From assembly GCF_052030685.1 (NCBI RefSeq), contig NZ_JBQAJM010000024.1, positions 1-37,845 on the forward strand: a stretch of 37,845 nucleotides of DNA. Reading direction: 5' to 3'. Positions 27,144 through 34,885 of the stretch are shown piece by piece. Origin of the DNA: Caedibacter sp052030685 (GTDB lineage Bacteria > Pseudomonadota > Gammaproteobacteria > Francisellales > Francisellaceae). The translations under genes were made by a program, and so were the position numbers. The notes below the pieces were generated by a model. It worked only from the letters and a program-made list of their open reading frames with translations. It was not told where the DNA came from and made no database searches. Numbering within the stretch: the first letter of the stretch is position 1; each line of letters begins with the position of its first letter.

Positions 27144-28280
27144 ATGGCAGATGTAACCAGTGTGTTAGGAACACAACTACTTGATAAAATCCAATTTGGG
27201 TTTATCGAGCAAATCAATGCGAAATTTAGTGCATTGCAAGGTTCTGCGTTAGCACTTTTAGCAATTGTTGCCAGTCTTGAGCTTGTTATCTTTGGATTGG
27301 TATGGGTGATCAAACAAGATGAAGGTGTTGGCAACCTTATTGTTAAGATCATTAAAATTGGTTTGTTTTTTACCATTGTCAAATATTTCCCTGAACTGCT
27401 GCAAATGATCTTGGCAACTTTTATAAAGGTTGGCTATATCGTCGCACCTGAGAAATCACAAGCCTTGTTATATAGCCCTGGTAAGCTATGGGGGATCGGT
27501 TTTAAAGCAGGCGTGTCGATGCTTAAGATCTCGGTGCAATATGGAACATTTAACATGGGATTGTCGATGCTTTATCTGGTTTTGGGTATGGGGCTTTTAC
27601 TAATCTTTGCTGCTATAGGTGCGCAAATCATTATTTCAGTGGTGCTATTTTATTTTGTGGCAGTATTGTCTTTAATTGTGGTGCCGTTGGGTGTGTTTAA
27701 ACCTATACAGGATTTATTTTATAAGTCGATACAGCATTTATTAAGAGCAGGTGTGAGATTGCTTGCCGTGATATTTATTCTGGGTGTGGCATTTACGTTA
27801 TTCCAAAGCTTAAAAATTACAGCAATTAGCGATTCAACAAGTCTTGAGAAACCCTTAGCATTATTCTTTACCTCCTTTATTTTATTGATTTTGATTTATA
27901 CTTTGCCAAATTATCTGGCTAAAGCGGTCGGTAAGCCAGGTGGTAATATCTTCCAGAATATGTCATCACCAGCGGCAGCGCATGTTGTGGTTAATCAGCC
28001 AGCGCAATCCACTTCAGTTTCTGTATCACCAGTGGGTGCCGCCTCTTCAATGCATGGTGTTGCAGGGTCTAGTACGGCAATGGGTGGTTCAGTGCAATCA
28101 GGTGCCACAGTAGTAACTGGTGGAGGAGGTGCAGTAGGTGGAGGAAGTACGAATGTCAACGTCTCTACAACGGTTCAAGGTGGTGCCGTGGCTGGGAAGA
28201 AACAAGATAAGGTTTCTGATGCCTCCAATGTTAATAAGAGTATTTCTGATAGCACCATTCGTAAAATAAAAGAAGATTGA
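27144..28280 (+). CDS. trbL: TrbL/VirB6-family polytopic inner-membrane protein
   Basis: Inner-membrane channel component. It is 378 aa. The first half contains several hydrophobic helices (for example ALALLAIVASLELVIFGLVWVI, LSMLYLVLGMGLLLIFAAIGA, VVLFYFVAVLSLIVVPLGVF, LLAVIFILGVAFTLFQ). The C-terminal 85 or so residues are a soluble Ser/Gly/Val-rich low-complexity tail, as is common in TrbL proteins. It lies between the Asn-rich gene and traF, with 7-nt gaps on both sides. Confidence 0.9.
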   Translation: MADVTSVLGTQLLDKIQFGFIEQINAKFSALQGSALALLAIVASLELVIFGLVWVIKQDEGVGNLIVKIIKIGLFFTIVKYFPELLQMILATFIKVGYIVAPEKSQALLYSPGKLWGIGFKAGVSMLKISVQYGTFNMGLSMLYLVLGMGLLLIFAAIGAQIIISVVLFYFVAVLSLIVVPLGVFKPIQDLFYKSIQHLLRAGVRLLAVIFILGVAFTLFQSLKITAISDSTSLEKPLALFFTSFILLILIYTLPNYLAKAVGKPGGNIFQNMSSPAAAHVVVNQPAQSTSVSVSPVGAASSMHGVAGSSTAMGGSVQSGATVVTGGGGAVGGGSTNVNVSTTVQGGAVAGKKQDKVSDASNVNKSISDSTIRKIKED

Positions 28281-28287
28281 TAAAACA

Positions 28288-28788
28288 GTGGCAAGGTTTT
28301 CATTTTTATATAAAACTCTTGCTATTTTAGCGATACTGTATGCTTTGTTGTGGCTATTAAAAGTCTTACATATTGGTTTTATTCAGCAATTAACACCAAG
28401 TATGCCCGAAGGTTGGTATTTCACCTATCCTGTAGCAGATTATCATAAAGGCGACAATGTGGTATTTATACCAAATCAGCAAACAGAGCATTATATTTTG
28501 ACAAGAAAATGGTTGCCAAGAAACATCCCTCTTTTAAAGAAAATAGTGGGCGTGCCGGGCGATTTGTTATGTATAAAAGGGCAAAATGTCTATATTAATG
28601 AACAGTGGATTGGCAAGATCTATCAAACAGATGGTAAAGGAAACATGCTACCGGTATTTCAATTTTGTGGGAAAATACCTAAAGGCAGATACTTTATGCA
28701 AGGTGTTGCAAATCCTCATTCATTCGATAGTCGCTACTATGGATTGGTTGATAAGTCACAGATTATGAGTAAGGCAGTAAAATTATGA
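28288..28788 (+). CDS. traF: TraF-type conjugal signal peptidase (S26C family)
   Basis: Serine-lysine peptidase related to signal peptidase I. In RP4, TraF trims TrbC and joins its ends to give a circular pilin. It is 166 aa from a GTG start. An N-terminal membrane helix (about 9-27) precedes the catalytic Ser38 in TPSMPEGWY. The general base is Lys84 in LLKKIVGVPGD, and the C-terminal SFDSRYYG matches the conserved Asp/Arg box. Presence in the same operon as a TrbC-type pilin strongly suggests that the pilin is its substrate. It overlaps trbB by 4 nt (ATGA). Confidence 0.93.
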   Translation: MARFSFLYKTLAILAILYALLWLLKVLHIGFIQQLTPSMPEGWYFTYPVADYHKGDNVVFIPNQQTEHYILTRKWLPRNIPLLKKIVGVPGDLLCIKGQNVYINEQWIGKIYQTDGKGNMLPVFQFCGKIPKGRYFMQGVANPHSFDSRYYGLVDKSQIMSKAVKL

Positions 28789-29735
28789 TACAAAGAGCAT
28801 TGATTGAAGAGCGGCAGTTAAACATGTTAAAAACTGCCTTTGGCAAAGAGGTGATGGATTATCTTTATGATGAAAAAATCATTGAGATTATGCTAAACCC
28901 AGATGGTCGCTTGCATTATGAGCGCATTGGTGAGGGGAAAGTTGCAACGGATATTTATATTCCGGCGGAGCAAAGTGAAAATATCGTCAAGCTTGTTGCA
29001 TCGTTTAAAAATCATGTTGCCAATGATGAACACCCTGAGGTGTCGGCAGAGCTCCCATTTCAAGGTGCGCGTTTCCAAGGATGGTTACCTCCGGTAGTTA
29101 ATCGTGCATGTTTTTCAATTAGAAGACGTGCCATTGCGATTTTTGCTTTAGATCAATATGTTGAGCAAGGCGCTTTAACACATGATCAGGCGGAAGGTTT
29201 AAGACGTGCCGTTGTTGAGCGCAAAAATATCGTTGTTGTTGGTGGCACAGGCTCTGGTAAAACAACTTTTTGTAATGCGTTATTAGCAGAGTTGCAAGGC
29301 AGTCAAGATCGTATTTTGGTGATTGAGGATTTGCCTGAACTTCAAGTGGAAGTTGATGATTTGGTGACGATGACAACAACAACCTCCGTGACGATGCGTG
29401 ATTTGGTTAAGGGCTCGTTAAGAATGCGTCCAGATAGAATTGTTATCGGTGAGGTCAGAGATGGTTCCGCGCTTGATTTGTTGAAAGCTTGGAATACGGG
29501 GCATCCTGGCGGGGTCTGCACGATTCACGCCAATAGCGTTGAGTCGGCACCTTATCGTTTTGAAGACTTGATTCAAGAAGCCGTGGTCACTGTGCCTAGA
29601 ACGCTTATTTTGCAAGCAATTGATCTATTTGTATTTATTGCACGAGATAAAATGGGTAAGCGTAAAATTACAGACCTGGTTGAATTATCAGGCTATGAAA
29701 AGGGTGAATATCTTTTAAAACCCTACAAAATCTAG
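28785..29735 (+). CDS. trbB: TrbB/VirB11-family hexameric ATPase
   Basis: Cytoplasmic ring ATPase that powers pilus biogenesis and substrate handling. It is 316 aa. The N-terminal domain is followed by the RecA-like domain with Walker A GGTGSGKT at residues 153-160, an Asp box (LVIEDLPELQ), Walker B-type MRPDRIVIGEVRDG and the His-box segment GHPGGVCTIHANS. It is the last gene of the operon; pilM begins 69 nt later on the same strand. Confidence 0.96.
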   Translation: MIQRALIEERQLNMLKTAFGKEVMDYLYDEKIIEIMLNPDGRLHYERIGEGKVATDIYIPAEQSENIVKLVASFKNHVANDEHPEVSAELPFQGARFQGWLPPVVNRACFSIRRRAIAIFALDQYVEQGALTHDQAEGLRRAVVERKNIVVVGGTGSGKTTFCNALLAELQGSQDRILVIEDLPELQVEVDDLVTMTTTTSVTMRDLVKGSLRMRPDRIVIGEVRDGSALDLLKAWNTGHPGGVCTIHANSVESAPYRFEDLIQEAVVTVPRTLILQAIDLFVFIARDKMGKRKITDLVELSGYEKGEYLLKPYKI

Positions 29736-29804
29736 TATTGACGCTGTTTTTTGCTTTAAGCTTGGCTATACTGTCAGAAGTTGAAGTTAAAAGGACGAAT
29801 AAGC

Positions 29805-30767
29805 ATGCCGCTTTCTTATATGATGACACGCTTGAAAAACAAAGGATTGGTTGCTATTGATTGGTCTGACTATTTTTTACGCATTGTTGTCTTAAGAAAA
29901 AAAAATCAAGGTTATGAGTTAATAGCAGCCGATAGTGCTGAGCTTGAACATGGCATGATTGAAAATGGACAGATCATTGATTTTGCTGAGGTGGCTGAGA
30001 GTTTAATAGGACTTTTAAAGCGCAATAAGATTAAGCATAAACAGGCAGCCTTTGTTATCAATGGTGCGAATGTTATTAGTAAGCGTTTGCGCTTTGATGA
30101 GGGGCTGAATGATGCGCAAATTCATGATGAGATTGTGATAGATTTCAACAAACATGTATCTTATCCGCCGGAAGAAACCTTTTATGATTTTGAGATACAA
30201 AGAAAAGAAGAGAGTGCTAATGTTAGCAAACAGGAAGTGTTGTTTATTGCGGCACATAAAGATCAAATTGCACAATATCAGCAGTTAGCCCAGATATGCC
30301 GTTTACGGCTTGAGATCATTGATATTGATAATTATGTATTACAACGTTTTGTTGAGATTTTTTACCCTGAGGAGAAGCAAGATTGTTGGGCACTGATTTG
30401 TTTGAATTTCAAACGCTTCAAATTGCACATTCTTGATGAAAATCAAATTTATCTTTCTGAGCAGAAAACCATTTCAGGCGGATTAAGTGAAGCAGAATAC
30501 TTGAATGCATTAAATGCTTGGTTGATGCGTAATATGCAGATGTTTGAAGTATCCAATCGTGGTAAAAAGCTAAAAAAAATTGTGTTATACGGTGATCGTG
30601 TTGAGATTGAAAATATCATTGTCAGTTTTAAAGAAATGATGCAATTAGATGTGGTGATATTAGATCCATTTGCACATTTAGAGAACTCACAAGTGGCAGC
30701 GGATATTGAACACAAGGCGTCATATCTATTAACGATCGCTCTGGCAACTCGACCGGAGGTGAGCTGA
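29805..30767 (+). CDS. pilM: type IV pilus inner-membrane platform protein PilM
   Basis: Actin-like cytoplasmic protein that binds the N-terminus of PilN and forms the base of the pilus alignment complex. The ATG at 29805 has an AAAAGGA ribosome-binding site 9 nt upstream and gives 320 aa. An in-frame TTG at 29781 is less likely. Features are VAIDWSDYFLRIVVL (actin-like phosphate loop region), an internal FVINGANVISKRLRF strand-turn and a divergent nucleotide-binding core. Its stop overlaps the pilN start (TGATG). The usual divergent ponA neighbour is absent, and the secretion operon lies there instead. Confidence 0.88.
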   Translation: MPLSYMMTRLKNKGLVAIDWSDYFLRIVVLRKKNQGYELIAADSAELEHGMIENGQIIDFAEVAESLIGLLKRNKIKHKQAAFVINGANVISKRLRFDEGLNDAQIHDEIVIDFNKHVSYPPEETFYDFEIQRKEESANVSKQEVLFIAAHKDQIAQYQQLAQICRLRLEIIDIDNYVLQRFVEIFYPEEKQDCWALICLNFKRFKLHILDENQIYLSEQKTISGGLSEAEYLNALNAWLMRNMQMFEVSNRGKKLKKIVLYGDRVEIENIIVSFKEMMQLDVVILDPFAHLENSQVAADIEHKASYLLTIALATRPEVS

Positions 30768-31315
30768 TGCATAACTTTAATCTTTTACCATGGCGTGAAA
30801 TGCGTCAAAGAAAGCATTTAAAATCTTTGGCGCTTGATTTTGGATTTGTTGTGCTTGTTGGTGTGATCATTACGTTTATTTGGCTTGTCATTGCGTCAGA
30901 AGGATTATCTAATCAGTATGAACGTAATGAGTATTTACGCACGCAAAATACCAATTTTTTAAAGAATAATGCGGAATTAGTTAAGCTTGAAGAAGAGAAG
31001 TTAGAACTCATTCGCAAAATTGAGCTTTTAAATAACTTAAAGAAAGAGCGGCAAAAAGTATTAGGTGCGTGGTTTGGATTGTCACAAACTTTGCCTGATA
31101 CTGCTTACTTAATTAGTATTGAAAAAAATAAAGATGAGTTGGTTTTAGAAGGGCGCGCTGAAAATAGTAAAGCGGTAGCACAGTTTATGCGTGCTTTGGA
31201 AGACTCATCTGAGTTTGATCGACCTACTTTGGCGAATATCAGTTTGATTGGAAAGTCTGGCTTTGGTGCTGAGAATGCGTTTAAAATAAGCGTGAAACAG
31301 GAGGCGGCAAAATGA
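30767..31315 (+). CDS. pilN: type IV pilus alignment protein PilN
   Basis: Bitopic inner-membrane protein of the PilMNOP alignment complex. It is 182 aa and starts with MHNFNLLPWREMRQR, the conserved NLLPWR motif that docks into PilM. A membrane helix (about 25-43), a coiled-coil stretch rich in Glu/Leu/Lys (about 60-95) and a small periplasmic ferredoxin-like domain follow. It overlaps pilM by one base and pilO by four. Confidence 0.93.
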   Translation: MHNFNLLPWREMRQRKHLKSLALDFGFVVLVGVIITFIWLVIASEGLSNQYERNEYLRTQNTNFLKNNAELVKLEEEKLELIRKIELLNNLKKERQKVLGAWFGLSQTLPDTAYLISIEKNKDELVLEGRAENSKAVAQFMRALEDSSEFDRPTLANISLIGKSGFGAENAFKISVKQEAAK

Positions 31316-31911
31316 AAAAGAAGCTCATTTTGTTGCTAGATAAGCTAAGCACGCAACCTTTGTGGTTGAAGTTGATTATATCGACTGTTGTGCTTATTCT
31401 CGTTGTGCTATTAGGCTATTCAACCATTGTTAGTATGCGCTATCAAGAGAGAACAAATGCTTTTGCTTTGGAAGAACAATATAAAAGTGAATTGATTAGA
31501 AACATTGCCCGCAGTAAATCATTACCTGTTTTGCAGCAACAAGTTGAAATCTTGAAAAATAAGTTTAATGCATCGTTGCAAGCCTTACCAACCGATAGCG
31601 AATTACCTCAATTAATTGAGCAGTTATCGGATTTGGCATTTCAAAATGGGTTACGTGTGAAAGTGCTAAACCCACAACCCTTAGATTATAAAGATAATTA
31701 TGCAATTCTTAATATCCAACTAGCATGTGACGGCACCTTTGAACAGCTATCTCATTTTGTGAATAAGCTTGAAACATTACCACGAATTATTTTGATTGAA
31801 AATTATCGTATTGTCCCTTATAACACAGTGAGTGAGAATGGTATTTTGCAGATGAGCATGAATCTGCAAACCTTTAGCCTAAAATCAAAACCAGGCAAAG
31901 AGGGGGAGTAG
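31312..31911 (+). CDS. pilO: type IV pilus alignment protein PilO
   Basis: Inner-membrane partner of PilN. It is 199 aa: a short cytosolic start, a membrane helix (about 20-40), a coiled coil (around EEQYKSELIRNIARSKSLPVLQQQ, ending near residue 85) and a periplasmic domain with LPTDSELPQLIEQLSDLA and LACDGTFEQLSHFVNKLETLPRI. These are conserved PilO features. The stop directly abuts the pilP start. Confidence 0.93.
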   Translation: MKKKLILLLDKLSTQPLWLKLIISTVVLILVVLLGYSTIVSMRYQERTNAFALEEQYKSELIRNIARSKSLPVLQQQVEILKNKFNASLQALPTDSELPQLIEQLSDLAFQNGLRVKVLNPQPLDYKDNYAILNIQLACDGTFEQLSHFVNKLETLPRIILIENYRIVPYNTVSENGILQMSMNLQTFSLKSKPGKEGE

Positions 31912-32448
31912 ATGTTTAGGCGGATCTTGTTGGTTATTATTGTTTGTGTTGTGTCACACTTGGCATTAGCAGCACCCAAAGATTTGGTATTGTTTGTTGA
32001 AAAAGCCAAAGTACAAACAACGGCAGATAAAGTACCTCGATTGCCGGAGCTTAAAATGATCAAAACACAAGCCATGAATACAAAAGGCTTGAGAAATCCA
32101 TTTGACACGCCAGCAAAGCTTAGAGTGAAAGAGGCGCCAACACAGATGGTTGATGATAAGCAATATGAGCCTGATCTGGCGAGACGCAAGTCACCATTGG
32201 AGAAAATTCCATTAGAAGACCTTAAATTTTCAGGTGTTATTGAGCAAAGTGGGCATTTTTGGGCTATTATAACCAATGTAAAAAATCAACATGCAAATAT
32301 TGTTCAAGTTGGCGATTATATTGGTCGCGATTATGGACGCGTTGATAAAATTACGGCAAAGTATGTGGAGATTGATGAAAGGAAGAAAGGAAAAGAGGGG
32401 CAATGGCTCAAAGTAAACACCGTATTAAATTTAGATCAGGCAGAATAA
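31912..32448 (+). CDS. pilP: type IV pilus assembly protein PilP
   Basis: Periplasmic link between the PilN/PilO complex and the PilQ secretin. It is 178 aa. After a flexible N-terminal region with the conserved LRNPFDTP stretch comes the beta-domain beginning PLEDLKFSGVIEQSGHFWAII and continuing with VQVGDYIGRDYGRVDKI. PilP is normally a lipoprotein, but here the signal sequence ends SHLALAAP with no cysteine at the cleavage site. The only early Cys (residue 12) is inside the hydrophobic core and lacks a proper lipobox. Confidence 0.92.
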   Translation: MFRRILLVIIVCVVSHLALAAPKDLVLFVEKAKVQTTADKVPRLPELKMIKTQAMNTKGLRNPFDTPAKLRVKEAPTQMVDDKQYEPDLARRKSPLEKIPLEDLKFSGVIEQSGHFWAIITNVKNQHANIVQVGDYIGRDYGRVDKITAKYVEIDERKKGKEGQWLKVNTVLNLDQAE

Positions 32449-32449
32449 T

Positions 32450-34255
32450 ATGTTATTAAAGGCAAGCGTCTTAAGATTAACAGCATGTGTTTTAACATGT
32501 GCAATAACAGTTCCTGTTGCAGCAGATACGTTGCATTTCGGTAAAGTTACGCTTGATGTGGATATGGCTCACTACTTAGAGAATGCCGCTAAAATTTCTG
32601 CGATAACTAGTGCCCATTCTCCTAAAAACTTATCCACAATAAATGGCAAGAAAGCAGTTGTTGAAAAAAACGTACTAACATCAATTAAAGAAGCAAGTAA
32701 AATTAATTTAAATAGCTCGCAAGCCCATGTTGACGATATTCGTTATCAGCGTTCATTGAATAATGGCGGAGTGTTGAAGCTTCTTTGGAAAAAACAGCCC
32801 CAATATGTCGAGTTTTCAGAGCATAAAAACGCATTATTGATTACCTTGAAGGATACCAGTATTGCTGCTTATTGGCTGCACAATATCGATACAACCGTAT
32901 TTAACACAATTGTCAACTCGATTGATTTATCACAAGAAGGTAATGATTTAGTTGTTGTCATTCATACGGCAGTGCCATTTAACTTCACGCGCAAAACAAC
33001 GGATAAAATGCTTGAGGTTGATTTAACCAATCAGCAGACAGAAGTGGATGGTTTTAATGTTAACAAGAAGATATCGTTAAAGTTTCAAGATGTATCGGTA
33101 CGTGCTTTATTACAAACAATGGCGCAGTTTGCTGGTCTTAATCTTGTCGTTAGTGAAGGGGTTGAGGGTAATGTTTCGTTAAACTTAAATCAAGTGCCTT
33201 GGGAAGAAGCGTTGAATATTATCCTTGTATCCAAAGGACTTGGAAAGCGTCTGATGGGTAATATTTTATATATAGCACCTAATGCAGAAATCGCAGCACA
33301 AGATCAAGAAGCAGCCGCAGCACAAAAAGCCAATCAGGCGGCAGCACCATTGGTTACTGAGTATATTCATCTTAACTATGCTAAAGCAGAAGAAGTGATG
33401 AAAGTAATTGAAGCAGGGAAATCTGGGTTTGTATCATCACGTGGATCGATTGCGACCGATGAACGCACCAATACTATTGTGATTACCGATACCAAAGATT
33501 ATATCAATTCCGTGCGCTCAATGATTGAAAATTTAGATGAGCCGGTAGATCAAGTATTGATTGAGGCACGGATTGTTGAAGTCTCAAGAAAATCAGCATT
33601 TGATTTAGGGATTGGCTATACGGCTAAAAACAGTTCAGGTAGTACGATTAGTATCTTACCTAATTATCTTAACAAAAAGGATGAGAAACCGGGCTCTACA
33701 AACGCAACACTTGCTTTTAGTGGCTTATTTGGTGGAATTGATTTAAGTTTAGAGCTATCTGCACTTGAAACCGAAGGTGATGCCAAGATTGTATCCTCGC
33801 CTCATTTAGTTGTTGCTGAAAATACAGAAGCTTATATTAAGCAAGGTAAAGAGATCCCATATAATGAGAGTAGTGCCTCAGGAGCGGCAAGTATTGCCTT
33901 TAAAGAAGCCGTACTTGAGCTTAAAGTGAAACCTCAGGTGGCACCAAATGGTCATGTGGTCTTGGATGTTACTGTCAAAAAAGACGCACCATCAACTGAT
34001 GGCAGTGTTGGGACTTCTGGGGAGCCTGCGCTTGATAAGCGTGAAATCGAGACAAAGCTTATGGTTAAGAATGGTCAGACTGTCGTCTTGGGTGGGATTT
34101 ACGAGAAAACAGTTGAACACTCAAAAAGTAAGGTGCCTTTCTTGGGGGATATTCCATTGTTAGGTTGGTTATTTAGTAGTGTCAGTAATAGTTCGGAGAA
34201 CAAAGAATTACTGATTTTTATTACCCCTAAGATTATCAAAAGGGAGGCACTTTAA
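32450..34255 (+). CDS. pilQ: type IV pilus secretin PilQ
   Basis: Outer-membrane secretin through which the pilus, or incoming DNA in competent species, passes. It is 601 aa. A signal peptide (about 1-25) is followed by one AMIN-like region (about 95-190), a secretin-associated N-domain (about 205-275: ISLKFQDVSVRALLQTMAQ), a NolW-type domain (about 302-380: EYIHLNYAKAEEVMKVIEAG) and the secretin core ending VPFLGDIPLLGWLFSS and LLIFITPKI. It is at the short end for PilQ. Its TAA shares a base with the start of a truncated ORF (34255-34305). Confidence 0.96.
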   Translation: MLLKASVLRLTACVLTCAITVPVAADTLHFGKVTLDVDMAHYLENAAKISAITSAHSPKNLSTINGKKAVVEKNVLTSIKEASKINLNSSQAHVDDIRYQRSLNNGGVLKLLWKKQPQYVEFSEHKNALLITLKDTSIAAYWLHNIDTTVFNTIVNSIDLSQEGNDLVVVIHTAVPFNFTRKTTDKMLEVDLTNQQTEVDGFNVNKKISLKFQDVSVRALLQTMAQFAGLNLVVSEGVEGNVSLNLNQVPWEEALNIILVSKGLGKRLMGNILYIAPNAEIAAQDQEAAAAQKANQAAAPLVTEYIHLNYAKAEEVMKVIEAGKSGFVSSRGSIATDERTNTIVITDTKDYINSVRSMIENLDEPVDQVLIEARIVEVSRKSAFDLGIGYTAKNSSGSTISILPNYLNKKDEKPGSTNATLAFSGLFGGIDLSLELSALETEGDAKIVSSPHLVVAENTEAYIKQGKEIPYNESSASGAASIAFKEAVLELKVKPQVAPNGHVVLDVTVKKDAPSTDGSVGTSGEPALDKREIETKLMVKNGQTVVLGGIYEKTVEHSKSKVPFLGDIPLLGWLFSSVSNSSENKELLIFITPKIIKREAL

Positions 34256-34305
34256 TGTTAATATGCAAGGAGATCAATCCTATTTTTACGCGTATCTGGA
34301 CTTAA
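34255..34305 (+). pseudogene. first 16 codons of a gene once following pilQ, now truncated
   Basis: An ATG at 34255 overlaps the pilQ stop (TAATG). It has a strong Shine-Dalgarno AGGGAGG at 34241-34247, 7 nt upstream, like the other coupled starts in this operon. The frame runs MLICKEINPIFTRIWT and then hits TAA at 34303-34305, five bases before the repeated fragment at 34310. This looks like the surviving start of a pil-operon gene whose body was lost when foreign sequence joined here. In related bacteria aroK often follows pilQ, but this start does not look like aroK. Confidence 0.5.
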
Positions 34306-34309
34306 CTCG

Positions 34310-34371
34310 TATCAAATGTATTTAAAAATGAAACATGAGTGTGAGAAATTTAAAAGCGGGTAACTTCAGTA
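34310..34371 (+). repeat. second copy of the coding fragment found at the window start
   Basis: About 61 bp nearly identical to 17-78, with only three mismatches up to the shared TAACTTCAGT. It encodes the same C-terminal peptide YQMYLKMKHECEKFKS followed by Gly and TAA at 34361-34363. Homology begins abruptly at the TAT codon at 34310 and ends just past the stop. The frame upstream is open only back to a stop at 34259-34261 and has no start, so this is a fragment rather than a gene. Confidence 0.75.
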
Positions 34372-34401
34372 ATTGATTTAAAGCTAAACTAGACGATCGC
34401 T

Positions 34402-34869
34402 TCACTGAGCATAAGGATGATACTGCTTTGTCTGCAATAAAAATAGAATGCAACCAGGAATTGATTGCCCATAAGCCCTACATTTAGTACCAGGAAAATC
34501 TGGATCTGGATCTAAGAGCATCTTATTCTTAGCCAAAATTTCTTTTGCTACTATTTTTGCTTTTTGCGAATTTGGTATATAATGATACTCACTCTCACAA
34601 AAATCCACATAACTAACATAAACAATATTCCCTATCCAGCGATTGTTTACTGACATTGAGGGCTGCCGTATCCACGCTACATGATCCTGATTATTAAATT
34701 CTTGACCACTCTGTACCATGTTTGCAATTGCTAGTTCTATTCCCTTTGTTTGAAGACTATCTGGTTTAAAATCACACGTAAAATCCGACTTTGGATTTAG
34801 ATATGCACTACTAAGGCTATACATACCCATTAACCCAATACCTAATAGCGTCGTTATTATTTTTTTCAT
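34402..34869 (-). CDS. small secreted protein of unknown function
   Basis: Not recognised. The ATG at 34869, with AAGG about 8 nt upstream, gives 155 aa beginning with a signal peptide (MKKIITTLLGIGLMGMYSLSSA). The mature part has four cysteines (in FTCDF, DFCES, TKCRA and PGCIL), allowing two disulfides, and an SQKAKIVAKEILAKNKMLL helix. The fold outline (small, secreted, helix then Cys-rich end) vaguely recalls periplasmic immunity-type proteins, but no motif confirms this. It starts 16 nt after the pldA stop on the same strand, so the two are probably cotranscribed and may be functionally linked. Confidence 0.75.
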   Translation of the reverse strand: MKKIITTLLGIGLMGMYSLSSAYLNPKSDFTCDFKPDSLQTKGIELAIANMVQSGQEFNNQDHVAWIRQPSMSVNNRWIGNIVYVSYVDFCESEYHYIPNSQKAKIVAKEILAKNKMLLDPDPDFPGTKCRAYGQSIPGCILFLLQTKQYHPYAQ

Positions 34870-34885
34870 ATAGTTGCCTTGCTTT

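Noticed and set aside
20048..29735. The secretion operon as a recent integrative conjugative element.
   Set aside because: No integrase, tRNA target, flanking repeats, relaxase or oriT-like feature is visible at either border within the window.
29738..29772. TTGACG and TATACT upstream of pilM as a promoter.
   Set aside because: The spacing is 23 bp, too long for a sigma-70 promoter, and no better -35 lies 16-18 bp before TATACT.
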